This document shows positions 15,010 through 24,446 of a DNA stretch of 44,381 bases, in pieces; position 1 is the stretch's first letter, and each line of letters starts with the position of its first letter. Location: contig CAKNHF010000025.1 in NCBI GenBank assembly GCA_930972465.1, positions 1-44,381 on the forward strand, in the 5' to 3' direction. Source of the DNA: an uncultured Lachnospiraceae bacterium (GTDB taxonomy: Bacteria > Bacillota > Clostridia > Lachnospirales > Lachnospiraceae). The notes under the pieces were generated by a model, which saw only the letters and a program-made list of their open reading frames with translations, did not search any database and was not told where the DNA came from. Made by a program: the position numbers and the translations under genes.

Positions 15010-17301
15010 TTAGTGACATTTACTCCATCCGCAGCATTTACAGATATTGCATCCTTCCTCAAACACGAGGGGTTCCCCGCATTCCGGACAGTACATCCTG
15101 TCTGCCTCTGTCTCGCTGCTGACGGCTTTCGGTTTCGGGACCCTTGCTGTCCTGCGGGCCGGCTTTCCGTCCTCTTTCTCCTGACGCTCCGCCAGTTCTT
15201 CCTGCATCTCATTGTACATATCCATCAGAGCATTGCCCACCGCCATCGGGCAGCATGCGCCCTTGCTGGTATCCTTCCTGGATACACGTCTGGCCGTATA
15301 GGAAGGACAGGATCCGCTTGAATTGAGCTGATCCACGATTGTCTCTATATCAATCCCCCCTCTGGCGCTGATAGAAATCATACGGGAAAGCCCCACCATG
15401 AAATTATTGCATCCTCCGGTGGATCCCTTGCTGAGATACGTCTCCAGAAGCGCGCCGGTATGAGGATCGAACAGGGCAATACAGTGAAGACTTCCGCATC
15501 CGGTAGTCAGCTTCCGTTTCTTTCCGACCACATCGTCCGTTACGAGAAGAATCTCGCCCCGCTTCAGACCCTCGCCTGCCGAAACCTTTTTCGTCTCTTT
15601 CTTTTCACTTGTATTGAGTATTCCGATTCTCTTGCATCCGTCACGGAAGATCGTGATCCCCTTCAGTCCTTTCTCGTAGGCGTACATATAGAGTCCTTCC
15701 GTCTCTTCCACAGTAAACCTGTTCGGCACATTGACCGTAGAACTGATCGAGGCGTCAATGTGATTCTGCCATACAGACTGCATATCGATTCTCTGACGGT
15801 AATCCAGAGTCATGGCAGTAACAAAATAGTCCGGCAGCTCCGAGTCATTCTTAAGCCCGTGCTTCTTCATATAGTTCTCCACAATCTTTGTGTACACTTT
15901 ATAGTACACGTCCGTTCCATGCAGCGATTCCGTCTTGCGCTCATAGTAATTTGCGTAAACGGGCTCAATACCTCCTGAAATTCCCAGCATTGTGGAGAGA
16001 GTTCCGGTAGGCGCGATAGTGAGCAGCTGTGAATTTCTCAGCCCGTATTTCCGTACCAGTTCTCTCGTCTTCTCTGTAGTATTGGCAATAAAATACGGTG
16101 TGGACATGATCTCCTCCGTATTGCATACCTCAAACGCGCCTTTTTCCTTTGCCAGCATCGCCGATGCGGCAATCGCGGAATCCGCCATCGCGAATCCGAT
16201 GTTGTCGCACATATCAACTGCATCCTCTTCCCCGTAAGTCAGGCCGAGTTTGATCAGACAGTCCGCAAGTCCCATGATTCCGAGTCCTATCTGCCTCCAC
16301 TGTGCCACGCTCTCCTGCTGCTCTTTAAGCGGGTGAAGGGGCAGCCCCTCTTCCAGCACTTCATTTAACGCACGCACCGATACATCCACACAGTGCTTCA
16401 GACCCTCAAAATCAAACTGCGCATGATCCGTGAACGGATCCTGTACGAACTCGGACAGATTGATGCTTCCAAGGAGGCAGCTTCCTCCTGCGGGAAGAGG
16501 TTCCTCCGCACAGGGGTTGACACCGGCATAAGAAAACTGTTTTGTGTTGCTCAGAAGGTTCCACCCTTCGATCCGATCCCAGAACAGAGCTCCCGGCTCG
16601 GCATAATCCCAGTTGGTCTCTGCAATCCTGCGGAAAAGCTCCTTTGCATTCACTGTCCGCTCGATAACCTCTCCTGTAGCCTCTCTTGTGAAGTGCAGAA
16701 GGTAGTCTTCGTTGTTCCTGACCGCTTCCATAAAATCTTCATGGAGGCGTACGGAAATATTTGCTTTTGTCACTTTCTCAAGATCAGTCTTCAGATCAAT
16801 GAACTCCTCCACATCCGGATGGGAGCAGTCGATGGAGATCATCAGCGCGCCTCTTCTTCCGTTCTGTCCGATCAGAGCGGTCACAAGGGAATACAGTTCC
16901 ATGAACGATACGGAGCCGCTTGTCTCCTTCGCCGCATTATTGATGCGGGCGCCCCTCGGGCTGAGTTTCGAGATGTCTACCCCGCATCCTCCTCCGTAGC
17001 TGTAAGTACGGGCAAGTTTCTTTGCACAGTCAAATATGCTTTCGATATTATCCTCGGGCGGATCCACCACATAGCAGTTGGAATAAGTCACTTTTCTTCC
17101 CTGCTGATCCAGCCCTCTGTTGGAGAGGATTCTTCCCCCGAACAGAAATTTTTTCTGCCGGATATACTCCGCAATTTCTTCGTTTCCTCCGCTGATACGC
17201 GCCAGCCAGTCTTCGAAATTCTCTCCTTCGTTACAATACTTTTTCGTCCAGATGTCTTTCCCGAGCTGATTTTCCTCGCCCAGCCACTCTTCTACTGTCA
17301 T
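15010..17301 (-). CDS. nrdJ: Adenosylcobalamin-dependent (class II) ribonucleotide reductase
   Basis: A 763-residue reductase that converts ribonucleotides to deoxyribonucleotides using coenzyme B12 as radical source, so it works with or without oxygen. Redox Cys76 (YSNCYVV) and the active-site motif NPCAE (Cys264, Glu266) are present, with the loop PTGTLSTMLGISGGIEP near residue 430. A TSCPD domain follows from about residue 590 (GEILLVTDDVVGKKRKLTTGC). The tail ends in a probable zinc ribbon (CPEC, then CNICKCC and a final CH), which in this family carries the re-reducing cysteines. No activating or small subunit is nearby, as expected for class II. A candidate NrdR site lies at 17467-17482. 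Confidence 0.95.
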   Translation of the reverse strand: MTVEEWLGEENQLGKDIWTKKYCNEGENFEDWLARISGGNEEIAEYIRQKKFLFGGRILSNRGLDQQGRKVTYSNCYVVDPPEDNIESIFDCAKKLARTYSYGGGCGVDISKLSPRGARINNAAKETSGSVSFMELYSLVTALIGQNGRRGALMISIDCSHPDVEEFIDLKTDLEKVTKANISVRLHEDFMEAVRNNEDYLLHFTREATGEVIERTVNAKELFRRIAETNWDYAEPGALFWDRIEGWNLLSNTKQFSYAGVNPCAEEPLPAGGSCLLGSINLSEFVQDPFTDHAQFDFEGLKHCVDVSVRALNEVLEEGLPLHPLKEQQESVAQWRQIGLGIMGLADCLIKLGLTYGEEDAVDMCDNIGFAMADSAIAASAMLAKEKGAFEVCNTEEIMSTPYFIANTTEKTRELVRKYGLRNSQLLTIAPTGTLSTMLGISGGIEPVYANYYERKTESLHGTDVYYKVYTKIVENYMKKHGLKNDSELPDYFVTAMTLDYRQRIDMQSVWQNHIDASISSTVNVPNRFTVEETEGLYMYAYEKGLKGITIFRDGCKRIGILNTSEKKETKKVSAGEGLKRGEILLVTDDVVGKKRKLTTGCGSLHCIALFDPHTGALLETYLSKGSTGGCNNFMVGLSRMISISARGGIDIETIVDQLNSSGSCPSYTARRVSRKDTSKGACCPMAVGNALMDMYNEMQEELAERQEKEDGKPARRTARVPKPKAVSSETEADRMYCPECGEPLVFEEGCNICKCCGWSKCH

Positions 17302-17466
17302 TTTACGTTCCCTCTTTTCGACTTTTTCAAAACATTCACGTACTATCTGAACGGAAGCTTCTTCCTGCTCCTGCTTCCGGTACAGATATGAACTGAAACA
17401 TCTAAAATGTTATCATTGCAGCATGAAAATATCAAGGCTTGACAAATGCGATTCTCACGTTCCAAC

Positions 17467-17482
17467 CACAAAATATAGTGTT
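17467..17482. promoter_or_regulatory. Candidate NrdR box upstream of nrdJ
   Basis: The 16-mer ccacaaaatatagtgt agrees with the NrdR-box consensus (acaCwAtATaTwGtgt) at 14 positions. NrdR represses ribonucleotide reductase genes. A second box at the usual spacing of about three helical turns was not found, which lowers confidence. Confidence 0.5.
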
Positions 17483-17578
17483 TTTTTAATCATTCTGTAC
17501 ATCTGGTAGAATTTTATGCATCACAGAATCCGATATCATGCTGATCTCTGTCGGAATAGTTTCCTGTTAATTTAAAAA

Positions 17579-17607
17579 CTGCAGCACGGCCTGATGCCGT
17601 ACTGCAG
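17579..17607 (-). terminator. Terminator of the GH43 gene
   Basis: CTGCAG-C-ACGGC and GCCGT-A-CTGCAG form an 11-pair stem with one mismatch and a CTGAT loop. On the minus strand a TTTTT run follows. It lies 25 bases after the GH43 stop codon. Confidence 0.85.
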
Positions 17608-17632
17608 CCATTATTTTCATTTTTACGCGGAC

Positions 17633-20600
17633 TTATTTCTGTACCGTCATCACTGCCGTCTCAGTTATCGCTGTCCTGCCGTTTCCGCTGGTTATTACGC
17701 AGCGGTATTTCTGTCCGTCTCTGCCTGCAGTGACAGGCACGCTTACTCTTGCGGTTGTGCTGCCCTCCATGGAGGATGCTCTCCACACTGACGAGTTCGC
17801 ATTGCAGTACTGCCACTGATATGTCAGATTGGTTCCGCTTGCCTTCACCTCGAATACCGCAGTCTCTCCGACCGTTCCCTCACAGCTTGCCGGCTGCTCT
17901 GTAATCACAGGCGCGCCCTCCCCGGGTCCGACAATGATCGAAGCCGCTTCCGACGTCGCACTGTATCCCTCTTCTCCGGTAACGACACATCTGTATTTCT
18001 GTCCGTCTCTGTAAGAGGCGATCTCCACGCTTATCGCTGATGTGGCATTCCCCGCCATGGAAGAATTTCTCCATACATTGGAACCTTCATTACAGTACTG
18101 CCACTGATATGTCAGGCCGGTTCCTTCGGCTTCCACCCTGAATACCGCAGTCTCTCCGGATATACCCGTAAAATCTTCCGGCTGTGATGTGATCACCGGC
18201 GTACCCTCAGGTATGATCATCTTAACCGCCGCGCTTCCGGATGTAACGCTGTTGCCGTCCTTGTCCGTAACAACACAGCGGTACTTCTGTCCGTCGCGGT
18301 AGGAAGCGATGGGCACCGTAATTTCCGGCGTATCATTTCCGCTCAGGGATGATGCTCTCCATACCGAAGATCCCGCATTGGCATACTGCCACTGATAGCT
18401 CAGACCGCTTCCTTCGGCTTCCACTGTGAATACCGCGTTTTCTCCCGCCGCTCCTTCGGCGTCCTGCGGATCCGCGGTGATGCGCAGCGGCTGATCCGGA
18501 TCCTCGGTTTCCGCCGTATAGCCGATCCGCACATTATCCATATGCGCCCATGTTCCCGCTGCGAGAGATTCTCCCATAAATCCTATTGTAATCTGGGAAT
18601 TGTCTTCCGGCACCTTAATCTCGAGTCCGATCATCTCCCATGCGCTGTTCACCGTTGTCGGAATATTCTCTGCGGCAAGGCGATTTCCCTGGCTGTCCTT
18701 TGCATAGAGGTAGAATTCATCCGAACTGTTTACACCGGCCTGCACCATGACATTGAGATAATATGTTCCCCTCTTCAGTCCTGTGACCGTCTGGTATACA
18801 TGGCCCTTATACGCTTTTCCGCTGTAATAGGAAAGAGCCTGTCTTCCGGCATAGTATTCCCCGTTTCTGGCTGTGACATAGCTGCCGTAAGAATCGCTGA
18901 CCTCATATTCATTTGTCCAGCCTTCAATATCATACTTGCTGCTGTATGCCGCCTCGAAATCTCCGTTTACAACTTCCACCTCTTCCGCCGGCATCACCAG
19001 ATTCACAGTACTGCTTTTTCCTGTCTCTATCTCCACATTCTGCTTCACCGCGCCGACGGAGTCTCCGCTCAGCGCAATGACCTGGTAGATTCCTTCCTGG
19101 ATATCGGTTATCGTAAAGCTGCCGTTTTCATCTGTCTTTCCCTCATAGCGGTATGTATCATCTTTCGCGCTGCAGCCTCTGAATGATATTTCCGCTCCGC
19201 TGACCGGATTTCCGTCCTCATCTGTCACGAGACCTGTGGCAGTACCGGATGTAAGCTCCATACTCTGGGTATCCGCCTGAGTATTTTCCCCGGTCCTGAC
19301 TTCCACTGTGACATTCTCGATCGTCTGATAGCCTGTCTTTGCAAATGAAAGTGCATAGGTTCCCTCTTCCAGAGTTTCGAATACAAATGAACCATCCTCA
19401 CCGGTCACCGTTTCTGCCACTGAATTTCCATCTTTCAGAGCTTTGACTGTAACTCCGGACAGAGCCTCTCCCGACAGCTTATCTGTCACGATTCCGCTGA
19501 TGCTTCCCGATGCATTTTTCATATTGAAATCTGTGTTTAAAGCTGTCTCTCCGGCCTTGACAGTCACTTCCCGGCTGCCTTCCTGGGATGCGCTTCCGCC
19601 GGCTGTCACACTAACAGTATATGTCCCGGGCTTAACGGTATCCAGCACATATGAGTTCTCCTCCTCATCCAGCTGAATTTCTGCCGTGTATACTCTGCTT
19701 CCGTCTTCGGACACTGCTGTGACAGATGCATTTCTTCCGGTTATATCAGTGGTGATTGTTCCTGATATTGCTCCGTTCTGAGATTCAGCGTCAGATCTTA
19801 CAAACCTGACATCATCTATATAGCAGTATGCTCCCGCGCTGCCATCTGCCGTAAATCCGATCTCTGCGCTGCCTCCTGATACAGGTACATTTGCAAGGGT
19901 CACTTCTGTCCACTCCGAATACCCGTTGTCCAGAGGATATGCCGTTGTGATCCCGCCGTTTCTGACATACATCCAAAGCGTATCAAAATCACCGCTGCTG
20001 CGAACCATTGCTTTCAGATCATAGTCTCCGTCAGGAAGATCCACATAATCGGTTGAAGCAATTTCCTGTGAAACAGTACAGTCGAAATCAACCGAGTCTG
20101 ATAATGCCAGCGCATACTTTCCTGTTGTTCTTGTACCAGTATTGTTGATCGGAGAATTTCCCTTTTCTACCGTGTTTGTCCATCCCGCCAGACTGGAGGA
20201 GGAAACCCTGTCTGCATCAAAGCTTCCGTTCATGGCATAATTATTGTCCTCTGCCACATTCCATGTGCCTGTCTCTTCATCAAGATTCCACGAACTCAGA
20301 GAATTAAAGTACGGTGTGTCCCCCTCAAAGGACAGCGGGCACCACTGATTATATCCCAGGCCGTTTCCGGCGAAATCAGCCCATCTGTCGCCGCAGAAAA
20401 TCACTGTTTCCTGCTCTGTCCCCCGAACAGTATAGAAAAATCCGGTCTGTGTCACATGACAGAAGTCAGCGCTGCACCCCGGCATGACTTCCATATTTGT
20501 AACAACATCTTTTGACTTCAGATACTCCGGCTCAAGGCTGTCCAAAACCAGATAGTACGCATGGGACGCATTCCAGCCGTACAGATCCGATGCACAGATA

Positions 20601-21436
20601 TAATATTTTCCATTGTATTTGAACATGCAGTTGCCTTCCCGGCCGGTTCCCTGGTAAACCTTGTATGCCTCGCCGAGACCTATTTTCCCGTCACCCTGCT
20701 CTTCAATCTCGGAGATAAATATCCTTCCACGTCCGCGTCCGTAAGAATATACCAGATAGTCTTTTCCGGTATCTTCATCCGTAAATACGGTCTGATCGCC
20801 TGTATTGGATGTTCCTCCCGTATATTCCGCCATGTTTATTCTCTGATTCCATTTGAAAGTTCCCACAGGACTGTCAGATGTAAGTACCAGAACCTGCTTT
20901 GTCGTTCCGTCTTCGCTGGTGTCGCCGCCCGCCGCATCTATGGAATTATCCGGATCTGCGTACTCATGCTGTACGAACATTGCGTATGTCCCGCTTTCTT
21001 CCATGTAGGCAACGCCAAGCCTTCCGACCCACTGGACTTCTTCTCCGCCCATCTCCTCGGTGCCGCTCAGCTGTTCGCGGGTGACCACGTCTCCTTCAAA
21101 GGTCCAGTTCACAAGATCAGTGGAGCTGTAGCATGTCACACTCACAAAGTGATTATTGCTCTTGGAGGATAGCGGATTTTCATAGTATTCCTCAGCCTCC
21201 TGATAACGTACCCCATACCAGTAGTATTTTTCTTCGCCGTCTGTCTTAAACTTGAATATTCCGCCGCCCTGGGAATAGATCGGATTCCCGTCCGTGTCAT
21301 GCCAGAATATATCATTTTCGATCTTGTTGTCCGTTCCGCTTCCGTCCGTTTCCGCAGCACTGACGTCCGCGGCCGGCACAGAGGTCAACCCCAGAAACAG
21401 CGCCATCAGTCCTGCAGCCATTTTCTTTAACTTCAT
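17633..21436 (-). CDS. Secreted multidomain glycoside hydrolase, GH43-like with CBM-like, CnaB-like and Ig-like modules
   Basis: The 1267-residue protein begins with a signal peptide (MKLKKMAAGLMALFLGLTSVPA, cleavage near AADVSAAE). Residues about 40-390 form a five-bladed-propeller hydrolase whose opening (NDIFWHDTDGNPIYSQGGG, then YYWYG) resembles GH43 subfamily 24 exo-beta-1,3-galactanases. Then come a carbohydrate-binding-like domain (about 395-555), three carboxypeptidase-regulatory/CnaB-like beta domains (about 555-845), a second binding-like domain (VVNGDFEAAYSSKYDIEGW, about 850-995) and three 96-residue Ig-like repeats. There is no LPXTG anchor, so release or non-covalent wall binding is likely. 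Plant or mucin galactan is a plausible substrate but inferred. Start has AAAGGGAG upstream; a LacI-type regulator gene lies 13 bases before it. Confidence 0.85.
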   Translation of the reverse strand: MKLKKMAAGLMALFLGLTSVPAADVSAAETDGSGTDNKIENDIFWHDTDGNPIYSQGGGIFKFKTDGEEKYYWYGVRYQEAEEYYENPLSSKSNNHFVSVTCYSSTDLVNWTFEGDVVTREQLSGTEEMGGEEVQWVGRLGVAYMEESGTYAMFVQHEYADPDNSIDAAGGDTSEDGTTKQVLVLTSDSPVGTFKWNQRINMAEYTGGTSNTGDQTVFTDEDTGKDYLVYSYGRGRGRIFISEIEEQGDGKIGLGEAYKVYQGTGREGNCMFKYNGKYYICASDLYGWNASHAYYLVLDSLEPEYLKSKDVVTNMEVMPGCSADFCHVTQTGFFYTVRGTEQETVIFCGDRWADFAGNGLGYNQWCPLSFEGDTPYFNSLSSWNLDEETGTWNVAEDNNYAMNGSFDADRVSSSSLAGWTNTVEKGNSPINNTGTRTTGKYALALSDSVDFDCTVSQEIASTDYVDLPDGDYDLKAMVRSSGDFDTLWMYVRNGGITTAYPLDNGYSEWTEVTLANVPVSGGSAEIGFTADGSAGAYCYIDDVRFVRSDAESQNGAISGTITTDITGRNASVTAVSEDGSRVYTAEIQLDEEENSYVLDTVKPGTYTVSVTAGGSASQEGSREVTVKAGETALNTDFNMKNASGSISGIVTDKLSGEALSGVTVKALKDGNSVAETVTGEDGSFVFETLEEGTYALSFAKTGYQTIENVTVEVRTGENTQADTQSMELTSGTATGLVTDEDGNPVSGAEISFRGCSAKDDTYRYEGKTDENGSFTITDIQEGIYQVIALSGDSVGAVKQNVEIETGKSSTVNLVMPAEEVEVVNGDFEAAYSSKYDIEGWTNEYEVSDSYGSYVTARNGEYYAGRQALSYYSGKAYKGHVYQTVTGLKRGTYYLNVMVQAGVNSSDEFYLYAKDSQGNRLAAENIPTTVNSAWEMIGLEIKVPEDNSQITIGFMGESLAAGTWAHMDNVRIGYTAETEDPDQPLRITADPQDAEGAAGENAVFTVEAEGSGLSYQWQYANAGSSVWRASSLSGNDTPEITVPIASYRDGQKYRCVVTDKDGNSVTSGSAAVKMIIPEGTPVITSQPEDFTGISGETAVFRVEAEGTGLTYQWQYCNEGSNVWRNSSMAGNATSAISVEIASYRDGQKYRCVVTGEEGYSATSEAASIIVGPGEGAPVITEQPASCEGTVGETAVFEVKASGTNLTYQWQYCNANSSVWRASSMEGSTTARVSVPVTAGRDGQKYRCVITSGNGRTAITETAVMTVQK
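17640..18500 (-). repeat. Three 288-base tandem Ig-like repeats
   Basis: The block containing TGCCACTGAT recurs at 17811, 18099 and 18387, exactly 288 bases (96 codons) apart. Each unit encodes an Ig-like domain with motifs such as TYQWQY (or SYQWQY), SSVWRASS and RDGQKYRCVV. Strong DNA similarity between units suggests recent duplication and scope for copy-number change. Confidence 0.85.
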
Positions 21437-21449
21437 AATAATCTCCCTT

Positions 21450-22463
21450 TTAACTCAAACATTTTGTTGATCCGCGCAATACAATATTATAACCGGATGT
21501 TATACTTTTCGTTTCCACCCCCTTGTCAAGTTTATTGATCAGCTTCTCACATGCCTGTCTGCCCAGCTCCTTCTCGTCAAAGGCCACTGCGGTGATATCC
21601 GGTACGTAACTCTGCAGGAAAAAGCTGTCGTAAAGAGAAGCAACCTTTATATCTTTCGGTATAGAAAGATGAAGGCTGTTCAGCTTAAGCAGCACCTGAC
21701 AGCATATTTTGTCATCCATGCATACGATACATTCCGCATATTCTTCCAGGATTTCATCGACCGCGGCAAAAACATCCGCTTTTGTGCCGCAGTTCAGATA
21801 GATCAGCTTTTTATCCGGCTTTCTGTGACAGGTCTCAAATCCGGCATAAAATCCTTTGAGACGCTTCTGAGTAACTGTATGTTCTTCGTTTCCTCCGATC
21901 AGCGCTATCTTTTTCATCTGCATTCCGAGAAGGCTTGCCACCATTTCCCTGCACGCTGATATGCTGTCATCATCCACCTGCATCACATGTCTGCCGCAGG
22001 CATCGCCAATCAGAACGAAAGGCATGTCCGCCTCTGTGAGATAGTCGATTCTCGGATCGTTCATAAGCGCCCGCATGACTATAATACCGTCCGCTTTTTC
22101 CTCATTTACGATCTTTCGTATCTTGAACATTTCATCCGGGCCTCCCGCTGCCACAAGAACATCATATGACATACTCTCGGCTGTCTCACAGATTCCCAGC
22201 ATACACTGCTGAAAGAACGGGATTTCCTGAAGCTCCTGATCCATCGGGAGAAGCACCGCGATGTTATATGTTCTCCGCCGTTCTGCAGGCAGTCCGTTTT
22301 TTTTCGGCCTGTATCCAAGTTTTCGGCAATACGACAGAATCCTTCTTTTCATGTCCGGACTCACGCGCCCTTTGCCCGACAAAGCTCTCGACACCGTAGT
22401 CTTTGAACATCCTGCAGCTTCCGCAATGTCTTCAATGGTTATTTTTGACTTTTCGATATACAC
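21450..22463 (-). CDS. LacI family transcriptional regulator
   Basis: A 337-residue regulator with an N-terminal LacI helix-turn-helix (ITIEDIAEAAGCSKTTVSRALSG) followed by the hinge and a periplasmic-binding-protein-like sugar sensor (IAVLLPMDQE, GIIVMRAL, IALIGGNEEHTVTQKRLKGFYAG). The start is GTG at 22463; AAAGGAG lies unusually close, but no other start precedes the DNA-binding motif. It is followed 13 bases on by the secreted GH43-like gene on the same strand, so it probably controls that gene in response to a sugar released from its substrate. A TTGCGCAA palindrome upstream may be its own operator. Confidence 0.88.
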   Translation of the reverse strand: MYIEKSKITIEDIAEAAGCSKTTVSRALSGKGRVSPDMKRRILSYCRKLGYRPKKNGLPAERRRTYNIAVLLPMDQELQEIPFFQQCMLGICETAESMSYDVLVAAGGPDEMFKIRKIVNEEKADGIIVMRALMNDPRIDYLTEADMPFVLIGDACGRHVMQVDDDSISACREMVASLLGMQMKKIALIGGNEEHTVTQKRLKGFYAGFETCHRKPDKKLIYLNCGTKADVFAAVDEILEEYAECIVCMDDKICCQVLLKLNSLHLSIPKDIKVASLYDSFFLQSYVPDITAVAFDEKELGRQACEKLINKLDKGVETKSITSGYNIVLRGSTKCLS

Positions 22464-22590
22464 TCACTCCTTTGCCAACCGGATTATCATACATTACTTA
22501 TTTTACACTGTAGCCTTTTTACCATCAATTCGCACACTCAACAATCTTATTGTTTTGATTTTTTGTTCATTATGTACATATTGTATTTTT

Positions 22591-22598
22591 TTGCGCAA
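22591..22598. promoter_or_regulatory. Possible LacI-type operator
   Basis: TTGCGCAA is an eight-base palindrome with the central CG typical of LacI-family operators, about 130 bases upstream of the regulator gene. The flanks are not symmetrical, so support is weak. Confidence 0.25.
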
Positions 22599-22627
22599 TT
22601 TTTTGAAGATTTGTTTCATACAAAGAA

Positions 22628-22656
22628 AAAAGCCCGCACTGACGCAGGCTCTTTAA
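22628..22656 (-). terminator. Terminator of the pit-DUF47 operon
   Basis: As minus-strand RNA, AGCCUGC and GCGGGCU pair (one U-G) around a six-base loop, extended by AAG/CUU, and are followed by a U-rich run. It starts nine bases after the DUF47 stop. Confidence 0.85.
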
Positions 22657-22664
22657 ATACCGTA

Positions 22665-23288
22665 TTATGAATTTTTCATGACGACGCTTCCGATCACGTC
22701 AGCCGCATGTTCACATGCATCGGCACATTTTTCCATATAGTCGTATATCTCTCTCCACGCAATAATCTGAAGAACATCTTTCTCCTCAATATGGAGCTGG
22801 CGCATACTTGAGATATAAAGTTTATCGGCTTCTTCCTCCAATGTGTTGATCTCGATGATCTTCCGGCTCAGCTCTTTTGATTTTCGGAAGTCGGAGAATT
22901 CTTTCAGCAGACCCAGCAGCGCATCGCAGCACTTTATGACCGTATCCAGAAGCCGAATGGCTTCCGGTCTGATGGACTGCACATTGTTGATATAAATCCT
23001 GATCAGAACATCCTCGATCTTGTCCGTCACCTCATCAAGATCATGACTCAGAGCTGCGATATCTTCTCTTTCTATCGGCGTGATAAACGCCTTGATCAGC
23101 ATATCATTCAGTTTATGTCTCTCCTCGTCCGCCTGTCTCTCGATCTCATGAATCTCGTCAAATTTCTCCGATATCTCATCCGGCCTGAAATCCGTAAGTA
23201 CCTCTCTGAGACGATGTGCCGCTCTGCAGGAATATTCCGCGCAGGCGATAAAATTATCAAAATAAAAAGCATCCTGTTTCTTTGACAT
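22665..23288 (-). CDS. DUF47 family PhoU-like protein, Pit accessory
   Basis: A 207-residue, mostly helical protein of the DUF47/PhoU_div family, with charged heptad-like helices (EIHEIERQADEERHKLNDMLIKAFITPIEREDIAALSHDLDEVTDKIEDV). Such proteins are encoded next to Pit phosphate transporters and probably modulate them or bind metal clusters as PhoU does. The gene is 15 bases downstream of the Pit gene with a good ribosome binding site (AGGAGG), so the two are co-transcribed. It contributes to phosphate homeostasis at the membrane. Confidence 0.9.
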   Translation of the reverse strand: MSKKQDAFYFDNFIACAEYSCRAAHRLREVLTDFRPDEISEKFDEIHEIERQADEERHKLNDMLIKAFITPIEREDIAALSHDLDEVTDKIEDVLIRIYINNVQSIRPEAIRLLDTVIKCCDALLGLLKEFSDFRKSKELSRKIIEINTLEEEADKLYISSMRQLHIEEKDVLQIIAWREIYDYMEKCADACEHAADVIGSVVMKNS

Positions 23289-23303
23289 TGTTTTTCCTCC
23301 TGA

Positions 23304-24359
23304 TTATCCAAAAACAAACATAAAGATCTTGGCCATAACAAAGCTGATCAGACCGCAGCCCGGAAATGTGAAGATCCATGTAATCATCATGTCCTTTACG
23401 ACTCCAAAGTTGATCGCAGAGATACGTTTGACCGCTCCCACACCCATTATTGCGCTTGTCTTGGTATGCGTTGTCGACACCGGAATTCCGAACAGGCTGG
23501 AATAGAGCAGACAGAGAGCTCCTGCCAGATCCGCGGAAAATCCCTGATACTTTTCCAGCTTTACCATATCCATCCCGACAGATTTTATGATCTTCTCGCC
23601 GCCGACACTGGTTCCCACGCCCATCACAATACTGCACAGCAGCATAAGCCAGACAGGAATGGTCATGCCGGTCACCGAATTCTGCCCGTCGGCAAAAGCG
23701 ATTCCCAGGAACAGCACCCCGATGAATTTCTGACCGTCCTGTGCGCCGTGCATAAAGCTCATGGCTGCGGCTCCTGCGATCTGAGCTCCGGAAAAGAACC
23801 TGTTTGTGCTCCGTCTGTCCATTTCACGGCAGATGACTGTAATGATTCTGCATACCACCCATCCGGTGAGAAATCCGAGGACAAGACTCAATACAAGCCC
23901 ATAAAGCACCTTGACCCATTCACTGCCATTGATTCCGCCGATTCCCTGCTGAATGGCAATGGCGGCTCCCGAGAGTCCTGCAATCAGACTGTGGCTCTCA
24001 CTGGTAGGGATACCGAATATGGAAGCTCCCACACTGTACACGACAATGGATACCAGCGCGGCGCACAGTGCAATCAGAGCGTCGTGCGTGCTGTCACCGA
24101 AGTCCACCATATTGCTGATGGTCGACGCGACAGAACTGTTGATCTGAGTCATAATAAAAACACCCAGGAAATTAAAGGCCGCACTCATCAGGATCGCCTT
24201 GCGCGGACTTAAGCACCGTGTCGTCACACAGGTGGCGATCGCATTCGGTGCGTCTGTCCATCCGTTGACAAAGATCACGCCCAGAGTAAGCAGAACCGTG
24301 ATCAGCAGGATCGGATTTCCCGCAATGTTTTCTAAAAAATATTCAAGTGATACATCCAT
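23304..24359 (-). CDS. Inorganic phosphate transporter, Pit family
   Basis: A 351-residue membrane protein with the inverted-repeat PHO-4/PitA fold. The N-terminal GWTDAPNAIATCVTTR and the C-terminal GIPVSTTHTKTSAIMGVG are the two signature blocks; about ten membrane helices can be drawn. It likely moves metal-phosphate or sodium/proton-coupled phosphate into the cell. The ATG at 24359 has AAGGAG five bases upstream. It heads a two-gene operon with the DUF47 protein, ended by the 22628 terminator. Confidence 0.9.
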   Translation of the reverse strand: MDVSLEYFLENIAGNPILLITVLLTLGVIFVNGWTDAPNAIATCVTTRCLSPRKAILMSAAFNFLGVFIMTQINSSVASTISNMVDFGDSTHDALIALCAALVSIVVYSVGASIFGIPTSESHSLIAGLSGAAIAIQQGIGGINGSEWVKVLYGLVLSLVLGFLTGWVVCRIITVICREMDRRSTNRFFSGAQIAGAAAMSFMHGAQDGQKFIGVLFLGIAFADGQNSVTGMTIPVWLMLLCSIVMGVGTSVGGEKIIKSVGMDMVKLEKYQGFSADLAGALCLLYSSLFGIPVSTTHTKTSAIMGVGAVKRISAINFGVVKDMMITWIFTFPGCGLISFVMAKIFMFVFG

Positions 24360-24446
24360 AGTAACTCCTTCTGCGCAGTTTTGTGCGCACTGATCCTTTT
24401 CGGCATACGACCGGTTCAGGCCTTCATGCCGTCTCTCTTTTACATT

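Larger units (their letters stand above)
17302..17632. other. Intergenic region between nrdJ and the GH43 gene
   Basis: This 331-base gap contains, from left to right, the nrdJ leader, possible promoter elements (minus-strand TTGATA, 17-base spacer, TAACAT), the NrdR-box candidate, and the terminator of the upstream GH43 gene. I found no cobalamin riboswitch-like motif and no open frame of note. Confidence 0.5.

Noticed and set aside
17302-17470. Cobalamin riboswitch before the B12-dependent reductase
   Set aside because: No B12-box-like sequence or matching conserved core was found in the leader.
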